Assembly: GCA_023374025.1 (NCBI GenBank)
Contig: SIJG01000123.1
Span: 44,848 to 108,847 of the forward strand
Length of the DNA stretch: 64,000 bases
Reading direction: 5' to 3'
Source: Heterodera schachtii
Taxonomy: Eukaryota; Nematoda; Chromadorea; Rhabditida; Heteroderidae
Of this stretch, positions 1 through 9,918 are shown piece after piece (the stretch's first letter is position 1; each line of letters opens with the position of its first letter). The notes below the pieces were generated by a model that worked only from the letters and a program-made list of their open reading frames with translations, was not told where the DNA came from and did no database searches. The translations under genes were made by a program, and so were the position numbers.

Positions 1-473
1 TTAAGGTCGAATAATTAGCCAGGTTGAAGATGCATGCAAAAAAACAAAAGAAATAAGTTAAAATATGCTTATGGATTAACTTTTTCAGACTAATAAAAAT
101 TATTTGAATGAGATGATTATGCACTTAATTAATTCTTCAAATTAATATCAATATTATGAATATTTGTATATTTAATTGAAATTATAGTTCCAATTGGTTT
201 TTTCAAGAAAAAGTATTTTGATGTTTAACATTTAAATAGTTTACTTTCAAAAATTTTATACGTAAATATCTAGCTACTTATCAGGAACATACATTTATTA
301 CCTTTATAGGCAAGAGATTAAAAAATTTATAAAAATAAACACAATAAAGAATTTTGTAAAATAATACAAAAAACATTAATATTCGTTGATTCATAATAAT
401 AATAATAATAATAATAATAAATTCTATATTTTTTAACATTCAAGCTTCTTTCATCGATCTGACAATTTGTATT
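1..473. other. AT-rich non-coding stretch with an ATT trinucleotide run
   Basis: No convincing gene is visible. A trinucleotide microsatellite (ATA/TAA units, about 28 bases) lies at about 392-420. The minus-strand reading frame here is only a translation of that microsatellite and flanking AT-rich DNA. Confidence 0.5.
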
Positions 474-481
474 GTGCATAC

Positions 482-862
482 CAGGGATTGGCCGAGGTTT
501 CGATTTTCGCAAAATGAATATATTTGAAAATTTAATTTTTAAAACGAATGCTTCAGTTTATTATTTTCTGTTAACATATTACACTCAAAATTGCATAATG
601 GAAAAATTCTTCGAATTTCTCCCCACAAACGAGAATTAAAAAATTTTATGGGTACATTTTTGAATATGTATAGGCAATTTTTCGTAACAAAGTGCACTCA
701 AATTTTCAAATTTTTTTTCAAAAAAATTTAACTTGGGAAAATTTTGCATCACAACCTCAAAAGCTATTGGTAAAATTTTTTTAAAAAATTTTCGCTTTTC
801 GCATTTTCGCATATTTTGGCTTTTCACATTTCGCTTTTTATTTTTCAATTTGGCCCACCCTG
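482..862. mobile_element. Non-autonomous TIR element, 381 bp, 8-bp target duplication
   Basis: The ends are imperfect inverted repeats starting CAGGGATTGGCC on the left and CAGGGTGGGCC when the right end is read inwards. The element is flanked by a perfect 8-bp direct repeat GTGCATAC at 474-481 and 863-870. CAGGG termini with an 8-bp duplication are typical of the hAT superfamily. The interior (about 610-745) closely matches the 3' part of the element at 5269-6259 (about 5990-6120), including a shared 'aattaaaaaattttatgggt' block. It also carries a remnant of the flank of the shared hairpin module, without the GC-rich hairpin itself. The small reading frames inside are repeat sequence. No transposase is encoded. 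Confidence 0.8.
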
Positions 863-870
863 GTGCATAC

Positions 871-1500
871 CTCTCCTTACCTTTTTGGGAGTTTAAGAAT
901 CAGTACAAATTATGAAATAAATCTTTGGATTGTACTTTTTTGTAGAATCATAAGAATTTTGCTTTAAACAGTGCTGCCAAGCTTAAAAAAATAGGTACTG
1001 AACTTAACAGCATTGTTTATACAAGAACAATAAATCTCCATGATTTTTTATCACCTTATCTCTGTTCATTAAACCCAGCAAACTTTATATTAACATTCTA
1101 AAAGTACGAAATCATTAAGTATTTAGTATTTTTCATTTAAAATACAGGAGAACCATATTTAAAATATTAACTTTTTATTTAAGATTACATATATAGCACC
1201 AAAATAAAAAAACCATTTTTAATATAGTCAAAACCAAATAGCGAAATATACTCCATAAAATTATAATTTACTTTTTGAACTATTTGAAGGAGTAAGACAA
1301 ATATTTATTAAATTACAATACATTTTTTATTTCGAGATCAGATAAATAATATTAACTTTCTCAAATTAAATTAATCAAAGTGGTACAATTATTTGTAACT
1401 TTGTATAAGTTCCATAAAATTCATGCCGATATTAAAGTTAAAAATGTCAAATTCGTTAAATACAAAAGACAACCGAGCAAAAATAGTAAAAAAAAAATAC
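871..1500. other. AT-rich non-coding stretch
   Basis: No gene, RNA or repeat with clear boundaries is visible. Base composition matches the rest of the intergenic DNA in the window. Confidence 0.4.
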
Positions 1501-1504
1501 TCTT

Positions 1505-2164
1505 AAATAAACCACAATTATTCTGAAATAACAGACTATTAAAAATAGATATTGATAAAAAATTCTTTTCTAATTGAGGAAATAAATAATTAATCCTCAT
1601 AATATTTTTATTTGTCATTTCTTTCAACTGATTGACCATCGAGCAATAGTCTTTCAAAACCTCAAGAATTGAAGCAGCAAATGCTATTGTGCCACTGTAA
1701 AAAATCAAATAAAATTATGCATATAATCTTTCAACTGTAAAAACAATTATATATATAAATATATATATATATATTAACCTTACGTTTGAACAAATAGAAG
1801 TATTATTTTCCTTTACCTAAATCTGCAAAATTGTAAAATGAAATACGATTAATTAAAGCCCAATTACCCTTAAATAATATCAGTTATTGATAAAAAAATC
1901 CACAAACATCATATTAAATTCTCATATATATTTATTTGTTATTTATGTCAACTCACCGACCAAAGAGGCAATAATCCTTCAAAACCAAAAATTGAAGCCT
2001 AAAATGCTATGATGCTATTTTAAAAAATCAGATGCAATTAATGTCTTATAATATATTTGATTCATACATATAATCTTATTGGGACATTACTTTGCAAATT
2101 AAATTAATTATAAATCTGCCCAAGAATGCAATAAGTATCATTAAAAATTCAACTGTAAAGAAAA

Positions 2165-2205
<41 letters not shown>

Positions 2206-2280
2206 CTTTTATTTTTGATTAAATATAAATATTATTCAGCATTTGCCTAAATCTTCATAAATTGTAAAATAAAATGATTC
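1505..2280 (-). repeat. Tandem duplication of about 420 bp carrying a decayed exon and a TA microsatellite
   Basis: Two diverged copies lie in direct order, about 1505-1850 and 1860-2280. Each holds, in the same order, an exon-like segment on the minus strand, a (TA)n microsatellite (1747-1776 and 2168-2204) and a shared 3' block. On the minus strand both copies start after a splice-acceptor-like TTTTTTACAG or AAAATAG and continue with a run reading ASILEVLKDYC in copy 1. In copy 2 the same codons show an apparently synonymous change (AAAGAC to AAGGAT), then a base missing before VL and a stop soon after. Copy 1 stays open for about 90 codons (1421-1708). The product is not recognised. This may be a decayed exon of a duplicated gene, or chance. 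Confidence 0.4.
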
Positions 2281-2705
2281 CTGGTAATAAAATATAATTT
2301 GCATTATAAATTATTAACCACTTAAATGAAAATTAGTAAAAATAAAAGAATGAAGTTAATAAAAATTTTGTTTAAGTGATGGTTAAAAAATAAATTCAAA
2401 AAATTATATTTATTGTTTTAAAAAAAATACCATATAATAGTTTTTCACATTCATAAAGTTAAAAAGATGGCAAATACCAATAAAACTTTAATAAATAATA
2501 AGCAAAAAATATATTAAAGTTCAAACTTTATTGCTAAAAATGAAATAAATCTTTAGAAAAATAATTTATTATTTAAAAAGACTGAAGTTAATACAATTTA
2601 ATGTACTCCTCCTATTCTTATTAATTCTTGAATAAAAATACAAACATAAATAGCGAAAAAAATTTATTAACAAAATATTGGGAAAATTATAAAATATATT
2701 TGAAT

Positions 2706-3960
2706 TAGAGACCGGACGGGATCGGGATCCCGCGGGATTTCTTCGGGATCCCGCGGGATTAAATTCGGGATCCCGACCTCGGGATTCGTCCCGAACGATT
2801 TTTTAAATTCATCGAGATTGATCGGGATCGGGATTTCATCGGGATCCCGAACCGGGATCCCTCCCGACATTTTACCAATCCCGCGGGATCCCGCGGGATT
2901 GAAGTCATGATAATTTTTCGAAAAATCTCCATTTTTTAATTAATATCTTGAATTTTAAATTAAAAAATATTGTCATTTGCTGATTTTTCTTAAAAAATCC
3001 GTAAAAATTCCAAAAAAATTTCCACAGGTCTCTCTAAAATTCCAATAAAATTTTCGAAGTTTAACGTAAAAGTTGGCCATTTTGTGACTTTTATTTTTTT
3101 TCAAAAAAGAATTATCAAAAATTTTTTTAATTCCTAAAATATTATTTTAAAACTTTTAGGTAATATTATGACACAACAATTTCTAAGAATTTTGTGCAAA
3201 AAATTAGATTAGAAATTGTTGTCTACGTATTTTTCCTTCGGTGCATATTTGCAGCTCCGGACTCTAAAATTCTTATTTTCCTGAAAATTTTGCTCAAAAT
3301 CGCTAAAAAATTTTGGTTTTTTTTGGACAAAATCTGTTAACAAATCATCGCATCCAAAATTACAAATTTTTTCCCGGCGGCGCCTATCGGCGCCGCCGGC
3401 CTCCACCTTGTTCCCTAAAGTTTTTGAAAAAATCTCAGCAAAAAAAAATCATAAAAATCTGATTTTTTGGCTCCGATGCACTTAACGATTTTCTAATTTT
3501 CCTCAAATTGTTAAAACTGATCATAGGAGGCGAAAATATAAAAATTTATATTAATTAAATTGTAAAAAACAATTTAAAGCTATGTTGTTAAATGTTCTAA
3601 TTTTTGGTCCTAAAATCTGATTTTTTAGGCATGATATTCGAATTTTGAAAATTTTCTAAAAACCTGATATAATTCCCATTCTTATTTTTCTTCAATGGAA
3701 TTGATCAATTATAAATATTAGATAAGAATTTAACAAAACTTGACACAAAACGTAAAAAAAATTGAGTTTTTTTCAAATCCCGATAATCCCGCGGGATCCC
3801 GAAAAAAAATCTTCGGCATTGATCGGGATCGGGATTCGGTCGGGATCCCAAGTCGGGATCCGTCCCGATCGTTTTTACGAAATGTTCGGGATTGATCGGG
3901 ATCGGGATTAAGTCGGGATCTCGACTCGGGATCCCTCCGACCCCAGTTGTCCGGTCTCTA
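2706..3960. mobile_element. Non-autonomous TIR element with GGGATC-rich subterminal repeats, 1,255 bp
   Basis: The termini are perfect 12-bp inverted repeats, TAGAGACCGGAC on the left and GTCCGGTCTCTA on the right. The flanks ATTTGAAT (2698-2705) and ATTTGATC (3961-3968) look like a partly decayed 8-bp target duplication (6 of 8 match). Both subterminal regions (about 2715-2900 and 3775-3950) are arrays of CGGGATCGGGATCCCG-type repeats in inverted orientation. The centre holds the shared GC-rich palindrome at 3374-3399, preceded by a TCTGTTAACAAAT block. Reading frames in the arrays translate to IPRDPD/IPIPIN repeats and are not genes. The TAGAGACCG terminus is shared with the 340-bp element at 23420. 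Confidence 0.8.
3374..3399. repeat. Shared GC-rich palindrome (copy in the 2706 element)
   Basis: A 26-bp inverted repeat with arms CCGGCGGCGCC and GGCGCCGCCGG around TATC, in DNA that is otherwise highly AT-rich. The same motif with the same flanks recurs at 5760, 16084, 24834, 45648, 54632 and 54766. Confidence 0.85.
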
Positions 3961-3968
3961 ATTTGATC

Positions 3969-5260
3969 AATCTTTATTCCGAGGTATTTGAGGGTCAAAT
4001 TTTTCTTTTTTCTTACAAATTTTTTTTTATAAATTTAAAGTTCTAGAACAGAACTTCGAAATCCAATGATAAATTAATGAAGATAAATAGATTTGATTAT
4101 TTCAACACTCGAAGAAAATAAAATGTTTGAAATTGCTGTAAGAAATGACAAGAAAATTGATTTTTAGGTGGTGTATTTTCAATTTCTTGTATTTTTCTTA
4201 CATAATTCTTGTCTAAAGCAAAAAATGTTCAGAGAAAATGCTATTTTTGGGCGTCTCTCGTCATAACAAAGCCGCAAAAAATGTAAAATCCCATCTTTAA
4301 TTATTTTCTATATAAATGTCCTTAAGAAATATAACTTGTAATTGTGTTTTTTTTTCTTTAACAGTCCTTCAAAGAGAATTGATTGTGCTTCAAAAACGAG
4401 TATTTAAAAGAAAAATCTGTTTCTGGTTTGTGAAATACTGTAAATTTAAAAGTGATAATGTCATAATGAACAAAGTTCAAATAATGCTTTTATAATATAC
4501 AAACATGCTACATTTTAATTTCTTGAAAATTTAATAAAGAGAATATTTTTAACAATCTGTCAAAAAAATATTCGAAAAAATAAATCATAAATCATTTATA
4601 TTTATCATAAATTAAGATTAAGTTTACTGAATGAATATTTATTTAATTGAATATTACCAAAAAAAGTAACCTTATTTAATGAGCTCGGGAATTAGCTTAG
4701 CTAAATACCTTAATTATTTAATAAAAAATAAACAAAAACCAAAACATCATTTATACCATGCGATGCCAAAAATTTTTTGTGGGAAATAATGTCATTCTAT
4801 GCAATATTTTTACGGATGAATAAAATCATATTTGGAAAAGATAGCTATAATTATTTTATACAATAGCAATTTGTATTAACTAATAAACAAAAAACTGAAA
4901 ACAAGGAAAAACTGAGATTCAAAAAATAATCAGCAAAACGGAATAATAATAATAAATTTTAGAATGTAAGTGAAAATAATAGCACATGAAGCTTTGCATA
5001 TATACTTGTGTTTATTAATATTATGAAATAAATAATATTTATTAACATTGATTTACTAAATTTAAAATAAAAACGTGTGTTTCTTAATTTTAAAATATGT
5101 AGATTATAAATTTCTAATATTTTTAAGAAATAATAGATAAAACGACAAATTTATTTTGTGCAATGGGATTTGAAATAAATATTCTTAAAAAATTTTAATT
5201 TAATAAATCTTAAAATTAAAATTTTAAAAAATTTCATCATTTTCATTTATTATATTGTTC
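3969..5260. other. AT-rich non-coding stretch
   Basis: I see no gene or bounded repeat in these 1.3 kb. Confidence 0.4.
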
Positions 5261-5518
5261 CATACAAGTAGAGTAGCACGGGACCGGGACCGGGACCGGG
5301 TCGGGAAATCCCGGTTTTTTCAGGTCCCGGTCCCGGTCACGGTTTTTGAAAAAATGGAAATCCCGGTCCCGGTTTTGCCAGTCCCGGTCCCGGCGGACTA
5401 AATAAGCACTGGTAAGAATGGGGGTCTGGGTGAGAAAAGAGAAGGGAATTGGTGAGAAGGAGAAATCTTTGAGAAAAAAATTAATTATTTATTTTATTTA
5501 TTGCTTTGTTTTTCACGT

Positions 5519-5592
5519 CGTTATGTGGTCTAGTGGCTAAACCTTCTGACTTTCATTATTTTTCGCTTGGGTTCAATTCCCCACTTGAACAG
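5519..5592 (+). other. tRNA-like segment with pol III A- and B-box resemblance, inside the 5269 element
   Basis: TGGTCTAGTGGCTAA (5526-5540) resembles a pol III A box and GGGTTCAATTCC (5569-5580) a B box, at tRNA-like spacing. The acceptor and anticodon stems are poor, so a functional tRNA is unlikely. It is more likely a tRNA pseudogene or SINE-type promoter captured by the element. The related element at 15671 carries the equivalent segment on the other strand. Confidence 0.45.
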
Positions 5593-5759
5593 AATATTTT
5601 TTATATTTTCTTTACCATTTTTGTAATTGAAATTTTAATTAATAAATAAAATATTCCAAGTTTATTTTTATTTAATTTTTAAACAGTAACAAATTAACCA
5701 AATATTGGTCATTTTTACAAATTCTGTTAACATATTTTACTCAACATTTCAAAATTTTC

Positions 5760-5785
5760 CCGGCGGCGCCTATCGGCACCGCCGG
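5760..5785. repeat. Shared GC-rich palindrome (copy in the 5269 element)
   Basis: Arms CCGGCGGCGCC and GGCACCGCCGG around TATC, with one mismatch in the arm. It is preceded by TTCTGTTAACA and followed by CCCAAAAGTTTTTTAG-type sequence, as in the other copies. Confidence 0.85.
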
Positions 5786-6267
5786 ACCCTGCCGCCCCCT
5801 CACCAATGTTCCCAAAAGTTTTTTAGAAAACAGCGCCACAAAAACAGCGATTTAAAAGCAAAAAATTTAATAAATTGTTAATTTATTAAAAAATCCAGAA
5901 TTTTGGGACCCAGAAAATTCCAAGATTCCAGATTCCCCCCCCCCCCGAAATGAAAATTTTTAAAAACTTTCCAGAGAATAATAGAAAATTGTTCGAATTC
6001 CTCCCGAAAAGAAAATTAAAAAATTTTATGGGTACCTTTTTGAATTTAGGTAATTTTCGTAACAAAATTCACGAAAATTTTTAAAATTTTTTCAAAAAAA
6101 TTTTCTCTTGGGAAAATTCCCGGTTGGTCCCGGTCCCGGCTTTTCTTGCGGTCCCGGTCCCGGACGAAAATCAAGGTCCCGGTCCCGGTCCCGACTTTTC
6201 TAGTCCCGGTAAGTCCCGGTCCCGGTCTTTGTCAAAAATCCCGGTCCCGTGCTACTCTACATACAAG

Positions 6268-7235
6268 TTCTAAAAATAATTTTAACGGAAAAAAATACTT
6301 AGATAGTGCAAATTATTAGGTTCACTAAATCAATTTCAAAAATACTTGAAAATAAAAACAAATAAAAAGCTAAACAAATAACACATATTTTAAAATGAAA
6401 ATAATCGAAAGATCTATCCATTTCAATAACTAATATGCGTTACTTTTTAATTTTAATTAATCAAAGATATTTAGATTTAATTATTGGCGAAAGAAATAAT
6501 TTTGTTTTTATTCGGTCAATATATTATAAGAGCAATATTTAAAATTTTTTTATATAATAAAAAAAATGTGAGTGTATATTTGGAATAAATGGAATCAACC
6601 TCAAGGGTTAAAGGACTGAATTGTTAAAAAAACTAAAAATCTTATCTCTAAAACAAAAATTAATAAAAAAAAATTAACAATTTCATTTAAAACGAATTAA
6701 ACTTACTATTTTTAAATTTAAAATGGAAATATTTACGTGATTATTAAATAATAGAAAAATAAGATATTAAAAAATAATTACATTATGAAAAGAGGAATGA
6801 AATCACAGTTCTATAAACTAATGTTAATTTTACGTATATTCGATTTTATTTTAAATCAAAAAATTAAAATACAAAAAGAAAAAATTTTATTTTTATGAAT
6901 GAATAAAAATTTTAAAATTTTTATCATAATTTTATTAAAAATTACGAAAGACTACAACAAAAATAAAATATCACATTGTTTTATAACTCAAAGTCAGTCT
7001 CAATATACATTTAAACAATTAAAAATAAATTAAACTTTATCAATAAAATTTATTGCCTTTAATTCTTTGTTACTTCGTCACAACTGCTGCATATAAAACA
7101 GCCCGTGACTTACATGACTTATAAATAACATGTAGTAGACAAATAATAAAAATATATAAAAAACAACATTAAAATGATTAATATTTCAATTATTTATATA
7201 ATTTAAAGTGCTAATCCATTCAATATTTAGTAATT
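6268..7235. other. AT-rich non-coding stretch
   Basis: About 1 kb with no recognisable gene, RNA or bounded repeat. Confidence 0.4.
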
Positions 7236-7349
7236 TCATATGGGAAAGATAAAATTAAAAAATAATTGCCAGAAATATATTTTTTTTAATACGATGTCAA
7301 ACCCGAGAAAAATTTCAAGCAAGTATAAATTACTTTTATATGTGACTTT

Positions 7350-7500
7350 GATTGGTGGCTCAGTGGTGTTATGTTGCTTGCCCGTGGGCCCGAGGTGCAG
7401 GGGGCTTAACGGCATATTGAAATAATCAATTTGAGAAGGGCGAGAAGAATGATCAGATCCAAGCAACCGGTCAAGTAAAGGAAAGAGTTCGACTCCGATT
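7350..7500 (+). other. Possible tRNA-derived (SINE-like) segment
   Basis: TGGTGGCTCAGTGGT at 7353-7367 resembles a tRNA D-arm/A box, and AGTTCGACTCC at 7486-7496 resembles a B box. The distance between them (about 120 bp) is longer than in a tRNA, so this is not a tRNA gene. It could be a SINE with an insertion, or a coincidence. It lies at the edge of the GC-richer BEL/Pao island. Confidence 0.25.
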
Positions 7501-7739
7501 CTTCGTTTTGGATTATTCTGCCAAGGCGTCGAAGCCTAGATAGAGGGCCATGGTAGACGAAACCGGAGCACAATGGGCGAGAACAGGCTTTCCAAAACGG
7601 CGGAGGGGGCCAGGATTACTTTTGCCAGTTTTTGAGAATCCTTTAGGGCGGCACTCGATTGGGTTAAGGATAAGAAAAGGAAGAGCAAAGCGATCATTGA
7701 ACGAGGTGGGATCCAATTTGCCCTTTTCTTGGGACGATT

Positions 7740-8010
7740 AATGATGAGTGGTTTTGGCCAATTGGGAACAACAATTCAAAAGTGATTAACTCGAGCGAAA
7801 AAATAATTCCCATTGAATATTTGTCTAAAAATGTGTTTTAAATTGAGTGGGTTGGAGCGAATCTCACTGAATGAATAAAAGGAGTTTGGACGGGGGGCTT
7901 TTATAGGACGATAAGCTCTAGCAAATGAGATAAAGGGGGCGGGGCGGGGAAATTCAAATTCACAATCAGCGCTCTCCGGCCGCCATTTGTAAAGCATGGC
8001 AGACTGTGGC
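7740..8010 (-). promoter_or_regulatory. Candidate LTR or promoter of the BEL/Pao remnant
   Basis: Downstream of the BEL/Pao coding remnant (minus strand) lies a GC-rich block with the TATA-like CCTATAAAAG (7898-7907, minus strand) preceded by pyrimidine-rich sequence. This would fit U3-R of a 3' LTR. No second copy of the block is in the window, so LTR status and borders are inferred, not shown. Confidence 0.3.
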
Positions 8011-8269
8011 GGGGGTATGAATGGAAGCGGGGTGGGGGGGGGGGAATGAAAATGGTCTTTAAAAAATCACTTTGTTGAGTCGGCGGCTGCTTTGTCCAGT
8101 GGCGGTTAGGTGGGATTAGCCCCATCGCCTTTCTGTACCTTTTTTGGTTTGACCATTGAATGGCCTGAGAAAATGTTGGGACAATAGGTTCGGTAGTATG
8201 AGTAGGACCTTTATCTGAGTTTTGTGATTCCATTGGGAGATTCAATTTGTTCGGAGGGGGTGGTACGGT

Positions 8270-9540
8270 GTGCCACTTCTTCGGTTATTTCAAGGGGAAG
8301 TAAATGGTGGACCGAACGTACGGTAATGTAGCCGGAAAGGGTTTTTATTTTGCAGTGTTTGGAAAGTTTTGTTCATTAGTGTAAACTTCTAAGATAACTG
8401 CAAGAGGCCATGTGGAACGGGGGGTATTTTTGTTGTGAATTAAGACCAATTCATCATTTTGTGGCCATCTCCGGGATTTGTCAATCAATTTTTTATGTCT
8501 TTTCCGTAATGACGGGAGGTAGTCATTTGTCCATTTTTCCCAAAATGATTTTGGACATATTTTGCCATAAATCGTTTAGGGTGTGAGGGGTACTTTCAAT
8601 TGAGACAATTTCGGGATGATTTGAGACCGGTAATTTTGGGAACGGTGGCCAAGCGGGTGAAGGATGGGCGGGGATCCGCTGGATTAGATGAGTCAAATGT
8701 TATCGGGCGGGAATTGATAACAGTTTCAATTTTTGAAATTAGAGGGCGGTGGCCGGAAAGGACTTTTCGGAGGTGTATTTAATAAGGGCCACCAGCCTTT
8801 CGTAGTGTCCGCCTTTCCACGCAGCTGCTGGGGTTCGTAATTGTCATTTAAGGGGAAAATGAGATTGGGAAAATTTAGCAAATGCGTGAAATGTAGGCGC
8901 ATTGTCGCAATAAACACTGGATGGGGAGCAAAATTTGGCAACGAATTTTCGAAAGCTCAGCATGAATGTGGCCACTGACTGGTCGGGCACAATTTCGAGT
9001 GAGATTGCCCGCGTTGTTAAGCAAACCCAAAGCAAAACTCACCATTAAGTGGATGAGGGCGTCCCTTTTTTCGAGGGGCTGAAGGATCGGCTATGTGTAA
9101 TGGCTGGCAGATGTCGAGACCGGTTGCCAAGAATTGTGGGGAAGTTTGGACTCGGTCTTTTGGAAACGGGGGGAATATGGGGAGGTCGAATGGTAACACT
9201 TTGAAGCAGCGGCAGGGAATGCAACTTTTTATTAAAATTTTTTCGACTGTTCGGCGCCCCCGAGGAATCAAAATTGGCGCCGTATTACAGCTAACGTCCA
9301 GAGGGAGCTTGAATGTTGGTGTGAAAGATGTGTTTCGTTCACAATTAAGCGTGTGAGATGAGATTTAGGGGGCAAATAAATCGGCTCAATCGAACGGGGA
9401 GGCAAAAGGCTATTGCCAAGTTCTTCCTTTAGAGCGAAGGATTTTTTCGTGTCTATAAAAGAGGGCCAGTGCATCATTGTCCTTGTCCGCAGGGTGGAAC
9501 AAGTTTTGCTCTTGTTTTAACTTACCCACACTTAACAAAT
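8270..9540 (-). pseudogene. Degenerate BEL/Pao retrotransposon pol fragment (RNase H end, integrase, C-terminal region)
   Basis: Read on the minus strand from about 9540 down, broken frames show, in order: a linker resembling the region before BEL/Pao integrase (about 9530-9340, DNDALALFYRHEKIL type sequence); the zinc-binding part with RLIVNETHLSHQH and CIPCRCFK (about 9340-9190); the integrase core with GLDICQPLHI and VWVCLTTRAISLEIVP, then VYCDNAPTFHAF around 9140-8870; and a C-terminal segment with RRWPQNDELVLIHN followed by WPLAVILE at about 8490-8390. These match Pao-type integrases. Several frame changes and in-frame stops break the gene. The gag, protease and reverse transcriptase parts are absent, so the copy is truncated at about 9540. 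Its base composition is clearly higher in GC than its surroundings. Confidence 0.75.
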
Positions 9541-9626
9541 CTTTTTTGGTACTGATGCTGATTTTCCAGACTTTAAATTCAAAAATTATATTTTTAAAAA
9601 TCTAAGTTTGGTATCGTATTTTTTTA

Positions 9627-9918
9627 GTGTCGCATTTTCGTCAAATAAAAAACTTTCTCTCGGTGTCGGATTTTACGCCGGTGTCGCAGCTGCAGACACC
9701 ACAGTGGGGATGGTGGCCGGCGAGCGGCCAAATATTTAGAAAAAATTTTTCGACCACCAGGCGGCTCAATATCGAGGCGTCTCTAAACCAATTATCACAT
9801 ATTTTTATTCTTTTTTAAATAAAAAATTAAAGTTTGTAAATTTAGCGTATAGTCGGAGGAGGACATCGACGTGGACAAACAGCAGCTGGAGGAGCAGTTA
9901 GAAAAAGTGTTGAGCTAA
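9627..9918 (+). CDS. Two possible exons of an unrecognised gene
   Basis: After the acceptor-like TTTTTTTAG at 9626, one frame reads VAFSSNKKLSLGVGFYAG and on to a stop at about 9737, giving a short hydrophobic Gly/Ala-rich stretch. A second piece begins after GTATAG at 9852 and reads SEEDIDVDKQQLEEQLEKVL to a stop at 9916-9918, a typical acidic amphipathic C-terminus. An in-frame stop lies exactly at the acceptor, so the second piece must be a spliced exon or chance. The two may not belong to the same gene. I do not recognise the product. Confidence 0.3.

Larger units (their letters stand above)
5269..6259. mobile_element. Non-autonomous TIR element with GGGACC subterminal repeats, 991 bp, perfect 8-bp target duplication
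   Basis: The inverted termini are TAGAGTAGCACGGGACC and its complement GGTCCCGTGCTACTCTA. Perfect 8-bp duplications CATACAAG flank the element at 5261-5268 and 6260-6267. Subterminal arrays of CCGGGACCGGGACC (left) and GGTCCCGGTCCCGG (right) follow. Inside are a tRNA-like segment (about 5519-5592), the shared palindrome (5760-5785), a C10 tract (5937-5946) and a block also found at 610-745. No coding capacity. The organisation matches 15671-16612, which is the same family in the opposite orientation. The intact duplication suggests a recent insertion, probably by a hAT-type transposase acting in trans. Confidence 0.88.

Noticed and set aside
2667..3998. Open frames rich in IPRDPD and IPIPIN
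   Set aside because: They translate the inverted GGGATC subterminal repeats of the TIR element at 2706-3960.
7513..7741. Overlapping open frames of about 60 codons on both strands
   Set aside because: They lie next to the candidate LTR of the BEL/Pao remnant; neither frame resembles a known protein, and openness on both strands follows from the local GC content.
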